DNA from: an uncultured Lachnospiraceae bacterium
GTDB taxonomy: Bacteria; Bacillota; Clostridia; Lachnospirales; Lachnospiraceae
Length of the DNA: 7,479 bases
Direction: 5' to 3'
Assembly: GCA_958446555.1 (NCBI GenBank)
Contig: CAUCWU010000110.1
Span: 1-7,479, forward strand
Shown here: positions 1 to 5,940 of the stretch, piece by piece
How positions within the stretch are numbered: the stretch's first letter is position 1
How the letters are laid out: every line of letters begins with the position of its first letter
Notes under the pieces: model-generated
Told to the model about the DNA's origin: nothing
Databases searched by the model: none
What the model saw: only the letters and a program-made list of their open reading frames with translations
Position numbers and translations under genes: made by a program

Positions 1-1014
1 TAAGGTATTGTAGAATAAAATTCCAGTATTTTTGATCGGAGAGTCATAGCTGATCAATGCAACCTCGCCTAAATAACAGCTTCCCTCATCAAATTCAACA
101 AGGCTCTTTAATACATCCTGTTCCTTCTTTGCACCGTAATCAATAACCTTGCCATCCTTAAACTCCAGCCAAAAATCTTCAATTAATTTTCCCTGATAGC
201 TAAGAGGCATTGATGCATATACCTTTCCATTTACACCTGTCTTAAGCGGCATGCAAAAATTTTCCTCAGTCGGCATATTCGGGTTGAATAACACTCCCTT
301 TGTGGAATACTCACAGCCACCGCCCCAAACATGATTCTTTACAAGCTCTACTGTCAGATCAGTACCAAGTTCATTGGTAAAGTGAAGTGCCTTGAAATTA
401 TACTCATTTAACTTTTTTGAATGACCAAGGATCTCCGCATTATGTTTATTCCACTCTTCTACTGGATCATTCTCCTCATTCACACGCACACTCATTAAAA
501 TAGCATCCATGAGTGCCTCAACTGCTTCGTCTTCTTTTTTATCTGGGAATACCTTATTAGCCCAGCCTGCTGATGGCAGTGCCACAATACTCCACTGACC
601 ATCATTGTTCATAGTATATTTCTTTAACGGTGCATTCTTTTTGCTGTATGCAGCCTGAACACGCTGGATCTTTGCTGGATCAATGTCCTTCATCAGACCT
701 GGTGTATCAGAAATCACATGAAGATAACAGCATCCTTTTTTATGCTCCCAGTCTGTCATATCGTACTTCCACTGAGGAGTCTCCTCTAACGTCTCTGTAC
801 TTGCATACTGATAATTCATCAGATTATCCTGCTCATCATGCCAGTTTATTTTAACGTATCCGGCACCAGCCTCATATGCTGCCTTTACGCACATTCTTAC
901 AAACTCATAATCAGTTACTGATGCGCTGATTACAAGCATCTGACCTGACTGAACATTTACGCCGCTCACTACTGCCAGCTTTGCGTACTTTTCCATTACT
1001 GCCTTACTAGCCAT
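1..1014 (-). CDS. M29-family metallo-aminopeptidase (AmpS/aminopeptidase T type), 3' end cut by window edge
   Basis: Reads leftwards from an ATG at 1014 for 338 codons without a stop and leaves the window, so the C-terminus is missing. The M29 family comprises cytosolic two-metal exopeptidases that remove N-terminal residues from peptides. Recognisable family blocks are the PSAGWANKVFP stretch (about residues 148-157), the NMPTEENF block (246-253) and the LGEVALI block (about 315-321) followed by SPIKNTGILFYNTL at the edge. Glu250 or Glu251 and Glu317 fall where the family has its first metal-binding glutamates; the later His/Asp ligands would lie just beyond the window. The start is supported by a strong AGGGAGG ribosome binding site at 1024-1030, about nine bases upstream. 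No signal peptide is visible. It is transcribed divergently from the SDR operon. Family assignment is firm; substrate preference cannot be read from the sequence. Confidence 0.92.
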   Translation of the reverse strand, partial: MASKAVMEKYAKLAVVSGVNVQSGQMLVISASVTDYEFVRMCVKAAYEAGAGYVKINWHDEQDNLMNYQYASTETLEETPQWKYDMTDWEHKKGCCYLHVISDTPGLMKDIDPAKIQRVQAAYSKKNAPLKKYTMNNDGQWSIVALPSAGWANKVFPDKKEDEAVEALMDAILMSVRVNEENDPVEEWNKHNAEILGHSKKLNEYNFKALHFTNELGTDLTVELVKNHVWGGGCEYSTKGVLFNPNMPTEENFCMPLKTGVNGKVYASMPLSYQGKLIEDFWLEFKDGKVIDYGAKKEQDVLKSLVEFDEGSCYLGEVALISYDSPIKNTGILFYNTL

Positions 1015-1034
1015 TTTTTCTAACCTCCCTATTT

Positions 1035-1051
1035 TGTCTCGTAAAGAGACA
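1035..1051 (-). repeat. Short inverted repeat in the aminopeptidase leader
   Basis: TGTCTC-N5-GAGACA forms a six-base-pair arm repeat four bases upstream of the AGGGAGG ribosome binding site of the aminopeptidase gene. It shares the outer half-sites TGTCT and AGACA with the palindrome at 1084-1102, though its spacing is 17 rather than 15 bases. It could be a second operator for the same regulator or a small mRNA hairpin next to the ribosome binding site. The sequence alone does not decide between them. Confidence 0.4.
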
Positions 1052-1083
1052 TTCGCAATCCACTTTCACGACTGCATTCAAAC

Positions 1084-1102
1084 TATGTCTGATTCAGACA
1101 TA
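1084..1102. promoter_or_regulatory. Perfect 19-base palindrome, likely operator for the aminopeptidase gene
   Basis: TATGTCTGATTCAGACATA is a perfect inverted repeat with nine-base arms around a single central T. It sits just downstream of the predicted -10 box, covering roughly +3 to +21 of the predicted aminopeptidase transcript, a classic place for a repressor to block initiation or early elongation. It is not followed by a T-run in either direction, so it is not an intrinsic terminator. The core TGTCT...AGACA recurs in the smaller repeat at 1035-1051. The cognate regulator is not identifiable here. Confidence 0.5.
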
Positions 1103-1111
1103 CTCATTCTT

Positions 1112-1140
1112 AGTATAACAGATATCAGCAGAATTGGGAA
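1112..1140 (-). promoter_or_regulatory. Probable sigma-A promoter for the aminopeptidase gene
   Basis: On the minus strand, TTCCCA (1135-1140, four of six matches to TTGACA) is separated by 17 bases from TATACT (1112-1117, five of six matches to TATAAT). A TG one base before the -10 box makes it an extended -10 promoter, which would compensate for the weak -35. Transcription would begin near 1105, leaving a leader of about 90 bases before the ATG. The assignment rests on sequence pattern and position only. Confidence 0.6.
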
Positions 1141-1200
1141 TATTATAGAAAAATTTTGGATGAAATTTGTAAACTTCCATCATTTTGATAAGAATACGCA

Positions 1201-1231
1201 TTGACTTCAAGTGCCCTTGAAGCAGTATAAT
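1201..1231 (+). promoter_or_regulatory. MerR-type promoter with 19-base spacer and CTTCAAG-N4-CTTGAAG operator, drives the SDR-ThuA operon
   Basis: TTGACT (1201-1206) and a perfect TATAAT (1226-1231) are separated by 19 bases, two more than optimal for sigma-A. The spacer is occupied by CTTCAAG (1205-1211), four bases, and CTTGAAG (1216-1222), a perfect seven-base-arm inverted repeat overlapping the -35 edge. Over-long spacers with a dyad between -35 and -10 are the hallmark of promoters twisted into activity by MerR-family activators. The 7-4-7 layout resembles the AdhR/NmlR-type site CTTAAAG-N4-CTTTAAG known from Bacillus. No MerR gene lies in this window. Transcription would start near 1238; the downstream gene has an AAAGGA ribosome binding site at 1249-1254. 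Confidence 0.75.
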
Positions 1232-1263
1232 AAAAATACTAATTATAGAAAGGATGGATTTTT

Positions 1264-2001
1264 ATGGACACAATTTCTCTGAAAACAAAAACAGCACTCG
1301 TAACAGGAACGGATCATGGTGTTGGATTTTCTCTTGCAAAAAAGCTTCTCTCACGCGGCTATTTTGTAATCGCAGTTCGTGTAGATGAAACAGAAAATCA
1401 AATTGATGCTTTACAATCTTCATATCCTGATCAAATGGCAATTGTCTGCGCCGATATCGGAAGTGATGAGAGTGTTTTGAAAGCTTCAAATGATATCAAA
1501 AACATGACTGATCACATTGACCTTTTAATTAACTGTGCTGGGATCCTTGGTGACATGAGCAAAAATCTAGGTGATGATCTTGACTTTGATGAAATTTCAC
1601 GTGTGATAAATGTAAATGCCATCGGTACGCTTCGCATAACCAATGCTCTTTCTTCACTTGTATTAAACAGTACTGAAAAAACAATTGTAAACATCTCTTC
1701 TGAGGCCGGAAGCATTGCCGATTGTTGGCGCACCGGATGGTTTGGCTATTGTATGTCTAAGGCAGCTAATAATATGCAGTCTGCTCTTGTTCACAATAAT
1801 ATGAGAGAACTTGGCGGCAAAGTCTTTGCAATTCATCCAGGTCATGTCGCTACCTATATGCGCGGTCATCTTGACACGACTGCAAAGATCACACCAGATG
1901 TTTCTGCGGAAGGAATTTTACATGTTGTTTTGGATATGCCTCATCCAATTAATTCACACCCACTTTATCTGGATTACACGGGAAAAGAGCTTTTGTGGTA
2001 A
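1264..2001 (+). CDS. Short-chain dehydrogenase/reductase (classical SDR fold), 245 residues
   Basis: A single-domain NAD(P)-dependent oxidoreductase of normal SDR length. The Rossmann nucleotide-binding motif TGTDHGVG (residues 14-21) matches TGxxxGxG. NCAG at 90-93 is the NNAG structural motif with Cys in place of the second Asn. Asn117 or Asn119 lies in the helix carrying the conserved Asn, serines lie in the NISSEAGS segment (143-150), and the catalytic pair YxxxK is Tyr162/Lys166, so the active site appears complete. HPGHVATYM (191-199) is the usual stretch after the active site. The ATG has AAAGGA nine bases upstream. It is the first gene of an operon with the ThuA-like gene, 42 bases downstream, under the MerR-type promoter. 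It resembles the CsgA/C-factor-like branch more than the fatty acid FabG branch, but the substrate, whether an aldehyde, ketone or sugar alcohol, cannot be told. No membrane segment is seen. Confidence 0.9.
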   Translation: MDTISLKTKTALVTGTDHGVGFSLAKKLLSRGYFVIAVRVDETENQIDALQSSYPDQMAIVCADIGSDESVLKASNDIKNMTDHIDLLINCAGILGDMSKNLGDDLDFDEISRVINVNAIGTLRITNALSSLVLNSTEKTIVNISSEAGSIADCWRTGWFGYCMSKAANNMQSALVHNNMRELGGKVFAIHPGHVATYMRGHLDTTAKITPDVSAEGILHVVLDMPHPINSHPLYLDYTGKELLW

Positions 2002-2043
2002 AGTAAACATTTATTTAAGCAAACATGAAAGGATAACAAACTT

Positions 2044-2661
2044 ATGAAAAAGAAAATTCTTGTAATAGGAAATTACAATGACGCAATCTATCATGGCTTA
2101 GCAGGTGTTGACAAGCGCCTGACCTCCATTTTATCAGACTACGAACTCATTTGTACCGACGATACTTCAAAACTTCTCACCTTAGAAGAAGATCATATTT
2201 CAGGTATCATCTCTTATCTTGATATCTGGAAATCAAAGCTTTGCGATGACGAAGCTAACGCTTTTGAACATTTCGTAACAAACGGCGGTGGTGCACTTTT
2301 ACTTCATAATGGAATTAGTATTCAAAGTCAGGATCGTCTCTTAGCGCTGGCTGGTGCAAAATTTCTTGGTCATCCACAGCATGAGGTTATACACTTCGAA
2401 CCATCAGCTCATCCTGTAACAGAAGGCTGCAAAAGTTTTTCTCTTGATGAGGAACCTTATCAATTTGAGCTTGTGCCAGATAACAAAGAAATAATCCTTA
2501 CCTACCAGTACAAAAATCAGAAATATCCTGCCGGATGGTGTAAAAACTCAGGTAAAGGACGTCTGATTTATCTTTGCCCTGGTCACACGCCTGAAATTTT
2601 TGACTGCCCACAATATCAACAGCTTATACGCAATAGTATGGATTGGACGCTTAACGGTTGA
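2044..2661 (+). CDS. ThuA-like protein (glutamine amidotransferase-like fold), 205 residues
   Basis: The family is named for ThuA of rhizobial trehalose utilisation and has a flavodoxin/class I amidotransferase-like fold. Its members are often linked to sugar oxidation, but the biochemical role is poorly defined. Visible family marks are an N-terminal KKILVIGNYND strand (2-12), the VTNGGGALLLHNG turn (78-90), GAKFLGHPQHEV (104-115), AHPVTEG (122-128), DEEPYQFEL (135-143), and the C-terminal GKGRLIYLCPGH (170-181) followed by NSMDWTL (197-203). It is a short single-domain form with no signal peptide. There is no clear nucleophile-Cys elbow as in true amidotransferases. The ribosome binding site GAAAGGA is at 2027-2033, ten bases before the ATG. 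The 42-base gap to the SDR gene with no promoter or terminator implies co-transcription, so it probably works on the same metabolite as the dehydrogenase (inference). Confidence 0.8.
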   Translation: MKKKILVIGNYNDAIYHGLAGVDKRLTSILSDYELICTDDTSKLLTLEEDHISGIISYLDIWKSKLCDDEANAFEHFVTNGGGALLLHNGISIQSQDRLLALAGAKFLGHPQHEVIHFEPSAHPVTEGCKSFSLDEEPYQFELVPDNKEIILTYQYKNQKYPAGWCKNSGKGRLIYLCPGHTPEIFDCPQYQQLIRNSMDWTLNG

Positions 2662-2682
2662 AAAAGGTTAAAATAGATCAAG

Positions 2683-2717
2683 TGTTTTTCGTCATTTTTG
2701 CACAAAAACAGTTTTTT
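2683..2717 (+). terminator. Weak A/T-rich terminator candidate after the ThuA-like gene
   Basis: TGTTTTT (2683-2689) can pair with AAAAACA (2704-2710) across a 14-base loop, followed after one G by six T residues (2712-2717). Only one G-C pair supports the stem, so it is far less convincing than the terminators at 4220 and 6971. It is nevertheless the only terminator-like structure between the SDR-ThuA operon and the next promoter. Confidence 0.3.
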
Positions 2718-2732
2718 AAATATTTTCGTCAC

Positions 2733-2761
2733 TTGTAAGGAATATTATTCCATGATATGAT
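2733..2761 (+). promoter_or_regulatory. Promoter of the symporter gene with an operator-like palindrome in its spacer
   Basis: TTGTAA (2733-2738) and TATGAT (2756-2761) are 17 bases apart, with a TG one base before the -10 box (extended -10). The spacer contains a perfect 13-base palindrome, GGAATA-T-TATTCC (2739-2751), where a bound protein would directly occlude RNA polymerase. A second small dyad, GGTT-CTT-AACC (2769-2779), lies at about the transcription start. The predicted leader is about 35 bases and ends with an AGGGG ribosome binding site at 2794-2798. This suggests repression of transport by an unidentified regulator. Confidence 0.6.
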
Positions 2762-2804
2762 AGTTCAAGGTTCTTAACCAATATTACTATTTTAGGGGTG
2801 TATT

Positions 2805-4208
2805 ATGCAGCAAAAAAAGAATAGCTTCAGCGGCTCGATTGGTTTTGTCCTTGCAGCTGCCGGAAGCGCAGTCGGTGTCGGAAATATTTGGCGCTTTCCG
2901 TATCTTTGTGCCAAAGATGGTGGAGGATTATTTCTAATTATTTATCTAGTTTTAGTTCTTACATTCGGTTTTGTTCTTTTGACAACTGATATCGCAATTG
3001 GACGAAAAACAAAGAAAAATGCATTGAATGCCTATGCCGCAATAAGCAGCAAATGGAAATTTCTTGGATATCTTACTTTCCTTGTTCCAGCACTGATCAT
3101 GACCTATTACTCTGTAATCGGAGGCTGGATCGTCAAATATTTAACTGCCTATGTAGTTTCCGGAAGCAAGGCACCAGCACAGGATGGTTATTTTACTTCC
3201 TTTATCACATCAACAGCAGCGCCAATTGTATTTATGTTTATCTTTCTGGCTTTAACTGCGTGGGTTGTTTATCTTGGTGTAGAAAAGGGAATTGAAAAAT
3301 ACTCTCGCATTTTAATGCCAATTCTTCTTATTTTGATTATCGGCATTGCAATCTTTTCCTTAACGCTTTCTTATGAGGCTGAAGACGGCACAGTCCGCAC
3401 TGGTCTTCACGGCTTATCAATCTATCTCATTCCAAATGTAGAAGGTCTGACCGTTAAGCGTTTTCTGGAGATTCTGCTTGATGCGATGAGCCAGCTTTTC
3501 TTCTCCTTAAGTGTTTCTATGGGTATTATGATCACATATGGTTCTTATGTAAAGGATGATGTAAATTTAAGCAAGTCCATCAATCAAATTGAGATTTTTG
3601 ATACCGGTGTTGCCTTTTTATCTGGTCTTATGATCATCCCTGCTGTATTTGTTTTCCTTGGCACAGACGGCATGACCTCTGGTCCTAGTCTGACCTTCCT
3701 TTCACTGCCAAAGGTATTTGCTTCAATGGGCGCTGCCGGTCGTTTTGTTGGAATTGCATTCTTCTTGATGCTTGGCTTTGCGGCGCTGACTTCCTGTGTT
3801 TCGGTTATGGAAACACTTGTCGCCAACTGCATGGAGCTATTCCACAAATCCAGAAAAAAGATGTGTGCAATCATCGGTTGTTACTCACTTGTAACTGCCG
3901 TCATCATCTGCTTAGGCTACAATGTCTTCTATTTTGATCTGAAGCTTCCAAATGGTTCCGTTGGACAGCTACTTGATTTGGCTGACTACATCAGCAATAG
4001 CTTTTTGATGCCGTTTATCTCGCTGCTTACCAGCATTTTAATTGGCTGGGTTATCGGACCTAAGTGGATTACAGATGAAGTCACCAAAAATGGTGAGTCG
4101 TTTAAAAGAAAAAATCTCTATGGCATTTTAATGCGCTATGTCGTCCCTGTTGTGATGTTAATTTTATTTTTCATGTCTACCGGACTGTTGGATGTTATTT
4201 TTAAATAA
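2805..4208 (+). CDS. Sodium-dependent amino acid transporter of the neurotransmitter:sodium symporter (NSS/SNF) family, 467 residues
   Basis: An integral membrane symporter with the LeuT fold, expected to take up an amino acid driven by sodium. About eleven membrane segments can be drawn: roughly 12-32, 41-63, 85-112, 139-157, 167-188, 217-247, 265-286, 310-343, 353-372, 395-419 and 440-464. Eleven is common in bacterial members such as MhsT and Tyt1. The broken first helix carries AVGVGNIWRFPY (22-33): Ala22 and Asn27 match the sodium-1 ligands of LeuT and Arg30 the outer gate. YY (101-102) in helix 3 fits the substrate-site tyrosine. Helix 5 has G162-x9-P172, a motif tied to sodium release. 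ALTS (327-330) in helix 8 fits the sodium-2 site. Asp266 at the start of helix 7 fits the acidic residue that replaces chloride in bacterial members. The ATG is preceded by AGGGG six bases upstream. Neighbouring aspartase hints at amino acid catabolism, but the transported substrate is unknown. Confidence 0.93.
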   Translation: MQQKKNSFSGSIGFVLAAAGSAVGVGNIWRFPYLCAKDGGGLFLIIYLVLVLTFGFVLLTTDIAIGRKTKKNALNAYAAISSKWKFLGYLTFLVPALIMTYYSVIGGWIVKYLTAYVVSGSKAPAQDGYFTSFITSTAAPIVFMFIFLALTAWVVYLGVEKGIEKYSRILMPILLILIIGIAIFSLTLSYEAEDGTVRTGLHGLSIYLIPNVEGLTVKRFLEILLDAMSQLFFSLSVSMGIMITYGSYVKDDVNLSKSINQIEIFDTGVAFLSGLMIIPAVFVFLGTDGMTSGPSLTFLSLPKVFASMGAAGRFVGIAFFLMLGFAALTSCVSVMETLVANCMELFHKSRKKMCAIIGCYSLVTAVIICLGYNVFYFDLKLPNGSVGQLLDLADYISNSFLMPFISLLTSILIGWVIGPKWITDEVTKNGESFKRKNLYGILMRYVVPVVMLILFFMSTGLLDVIFK

Positions 4209-4219
4209 TCAAAAGAAAC

Positions 4220-4254
4220 AAGAGGATACGAGCAAATCACTCATATCCTCTTTT
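4220..4254. terminator. Bidirectional intrinsic terminator between the symporter gene and aspA
   Basis: The arms 4220-4232 and 4240-4252 form a 13-position stem (AAGAGGATAcGAG against CTCaTATCCTCTT) around a seven-base loop, 12 bases after the symporter stop codon. The plus strand has TTTT at 4251-4254 and the minus strand has a T-rich tract with interruptions. The single mismatch is C.A in plus-strand RNA but G.U in minus-strand RNA, so the hairpin is stronger for aspA transcripts. Convergent genes share it. Confidence 0.85.
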
Positions 4255-4276
4255 AAAATCTCAATATTTAAAGCAC

Positions 4277-5746
4277 TCAAATTTTATTTACTGTCTTTCC
4301 AGAAATTCCAGGCTCTGTCATCTGGATTGGATCCATAATCTCATCCATCTGCTCCTTTGTAAGAAGACCCTTCTCAATGATCAGCTTTCTTACAGACTCA
4401 CCTGTTTTAATAGCTTCCTTCGCAATCTCAGCCGCCTTCTGATAACCGACATATGGACAAATCGCAGTGATAATTCCAACACTATTCTCAACGAAATAGC
4501 GACAGCGGGTTTCATTTGCTGTAATACCGATTACGCAGTTATCTACAAATGTATTTACGGCATATGCAATTGTATCAATCGACTGGAACAGACAATAGAA
4601 AATAATTGGCTCAAATGCATTCAGCTCTAACTGTCCTGCTTCTGCTGCCATTGTAATTGTCATATCGTTTCCAATAGCATTAAATGCTACCTGATTTACA
4701 ACCTCAGGAATAACTGGATTTACCTTGCCTGGCATAATGGAAGAACCATTTTGTTTTGCTGGAAGATTAATCTCTCCAAAACCTGCTCTTGGTCCCGAAG
4801 ACATAAGACGAAGATCGTTTGCTATTTTTGACAGTGTAACAGCACATGCCTTTACTGCACCAGATACTGCTACGAAAGAATCAAGGTTCTGAGTTGCATC
4901 AATCAAATCATATGCCTGAACCAAATCCATACCGGAAATTTCGCTTAAGTTTGGAACAATGCGACGAAGATAAGATTCATCTGCATTTAATCCAGTACCA
5001 ACTGCTGTACCGCCCATATTCAAGGTACGCATCTCATCCATTGCCTTATCCATACGATTCAAATCGCGTAAAATTGCAACACTGTATGCCTTAAATTCCT
5101 GTCCCAGACGAATCGGAACTGCATCCTGCAGCTGTGTTCTTCCCATTTTGATAACGCCATCAAACTCATCTGCCTTCTGCTCTAAAGCACTGTGAAGACG
5201 AAGCAGCTGTTTTTTAAGCTTCTTTAACAGACGAAGAGATGTCATCTTTCCTGCCGTCGGAATAACATCGTTTGTAGACTGTCCACAGTTAACATGATCA
5301 TTTGGATTAACAACGGAATAATCACCCTTCTTTCCGCCTAAAATCTCAATTGCTCTATTTGCAATAACCTCATTTGCATTCATATTTAAAGAAGTTCCTG
5401 CACCACCCTGAATCGGATCAACGATAAAATCCTCACGAAACTTTCCTTCAAGGATCTCATCACATGCCTGAACGATTGCCTGTGTACGTCTCTTGTCAAG
5501 AAGACCTGCCTCACAGTTTGTGATTGCTGCTGCCTTCTTGATGTAGGCCAAACTGTTAATAATCTCTGGGTGCATATTTAATCCTGTAATATGAAAATTC
5601 TCTGCTGCACGCAGTGACTGTACACCATAATAAACGTTTTCCGGCACATCCTTAGTTCCAATTGAGTCTTTCTCAACACGAAACTCACTTTCTTTCTCTG
5701 CCATATCCTTCATCCCTTCTGTTTCCTTATATACCTTTTCATTCAT
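4277..5746 (-). CDS. aspA: Aspartate ammonia-lyase (aspartase)
   Basis: Catalyses reversible deamination of L-aspartate to fumarate and ammonia in the cytoplasm, as a homotetramer of the fumarase/aspartase superfamily. At 489 residues it is close to family length. Landmarks are GTKDVPENVYYGVQSLRAAEN (30-50), the GGAGTS substrate-binding segment (114-119), NPNDHVNCGQSTND (147-160), MGRTQLQDAVP (201-211) and the superfamily signature GSSIMPGKVNP (334-344) on the mobile loop with the catalytic Ser. TQLQD at 204-208 is the aspartase form; class II fumarases have GRTHTQDA there with a catalytic His, which favours aspartase over fumarase. The first ATG (5746) has GGAGG nine bases upstream. A second ATG at 5704 (residue 15) has GAAGGG nine bases upstream and would give a length nearer the Escherichia coli enzyme. 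It is divergent from the LysR gene and ends at a shared terminator. Confidence 0.94.
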   Translation of the reverse strand: MNEKVYKETEGMKDMAEKESEFRVEKDSIGTKDVPENVYYGVQSLRAAENFHITGLNMHPEIINSLAYIKKAAAITNCEAGLLDKRRTQAIVQACDEILEGKFREDFIVDPIQGGAGTSLNMNANEVIANRAIEILGGKKGDYSVVNPNDHVNCGQSTNDVIPTAGKMTSLRLLKKLKKQLLRLHSALEQKADEFDGVIKMGRTQLQDAVPIRLGQEFKAYSVAILRDLNRMDKAMDEMRTLNMGGTAVGTGLNADESYLRRIVPNLSEISGMDLVQAYDLIDATQNLDSFVAVSGAVKACAVTLSKIANDLRLMSSGPRAGFGEINLPAKQNGSSIMPGKVNPVIPEVVNQVAFNAIGNDMTITMAAEAGQLELNAFEPIIFYCLFQSIDTIAYAVNTFVDNCVIGITANETRCRYFVENSVGIITAICPYVGYQKAAEIAKEAIKTGESVRKLIIEKGLLTKEQMDEIMDPIQMTEPGISGKTVNKI

Positions 5747-5820
5747 TTCTTATTTCCTCCACTTTATCCCTAATAGCCCTTTGGAATATTTTTAAGATTT
5801 AATATCTTCCTCTTGTTTTC

Positions 5821-5849
5821 ATTATAGATTGCCAGTACAATATAATCAA
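5821..5849 (-). promoter_or_regulatory. Sigma-A promoter of aspA
   Basis: On the minus strand TTGATT (5844-5849) lies 17 bases from a perfect TATAAT (5821-5826). The predicted start is near 5814, giving a leader of about 68 bases that ends in the GGAGGAAA ribosome binding site (5753-5760). The LysR-box-like cluster at 5862-5890 lies just upstream of this -35 box, at about -50 to -75, the expected place for activation by a divergently encoded LysR protein. Confidence 0.7.
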
Positions 5850-5861
5850 ATACATATACTT

Positions 5862-5890
5862 TTATAGTTATTATAGTGTCTATATTATAG
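5862..5890. promoter_or_regulatory. Candidate LysR-type operator cluster between aspA and the regulator gene
   Basis: The stretch holds three TTATAG copies (5862, 5871, 5885); a fourth lies at 5822. Two overlapping dyads are present: TATAG-TGT-CTATA (5872-5884) and CTATA-T-TATAG (5880-5890). LysR proteins typically bind imperfect A/T-rich dyads in the divergent spacer, both repressing their own gene and activating the neighbour. Here the cluster lies between the aspA -35 box and the LysR reading frame and would overlap any promoter of the regulator. Base composition is very A/T-rich, so some of the symmetry may be chance. Confidence 0.45.
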
Positions 5891-5924
5891 TATTTTTTAT
5901 GTTTTTTACAAAAACAAACACGAC

Positions 5925-5932
5925 AAGGATGG
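5925..5932 (+). promoter_or_regulatory. Ribosome binding site that sets the LysR start at 5941
   Basis: AAGGATGG lies eight bases before the ATG at 5941 and closely matches the AAAGGATGG before the SDR gene. The in-frame ATG at 5899, which would add 14 residues, has only T-rich sequence upstream and would lie almost at the likely transcription start. The shorter protein also begins where LysR proteins usually begin. Confidence 0.7.
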
Positions 5933-5940
5933 TATTTTTT

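Noticed and set aside
630..854. Plus-strand open frame of 74 codons
   Set aside because: Antisense to the conserved aminopeptidase coding sequence, with no supporting start signals.
1811..2047. Plus-strand open frame of 78 codons at the SDR/ThuA junction
   Set aside because: A frame-shifted shadow inside the well-supported SDR gene, with no independent initiation signal.
4277..5746. Reading the lyase as a class II fumarase
   Set aside because: The GRTQLQDAVP segment is the aspartase form and lacks the GRTHTQDA catalytic His of fumarases; the overall match to AspA is better.
5899..5940. Upstream in-frame ATG giving a 334-residue LysR protein
   Set aside because: It has no ribosome binding site, and the added residues do not fit the family N-terminus; the ATG at 5941 has AAGGATGG upstream and fits.
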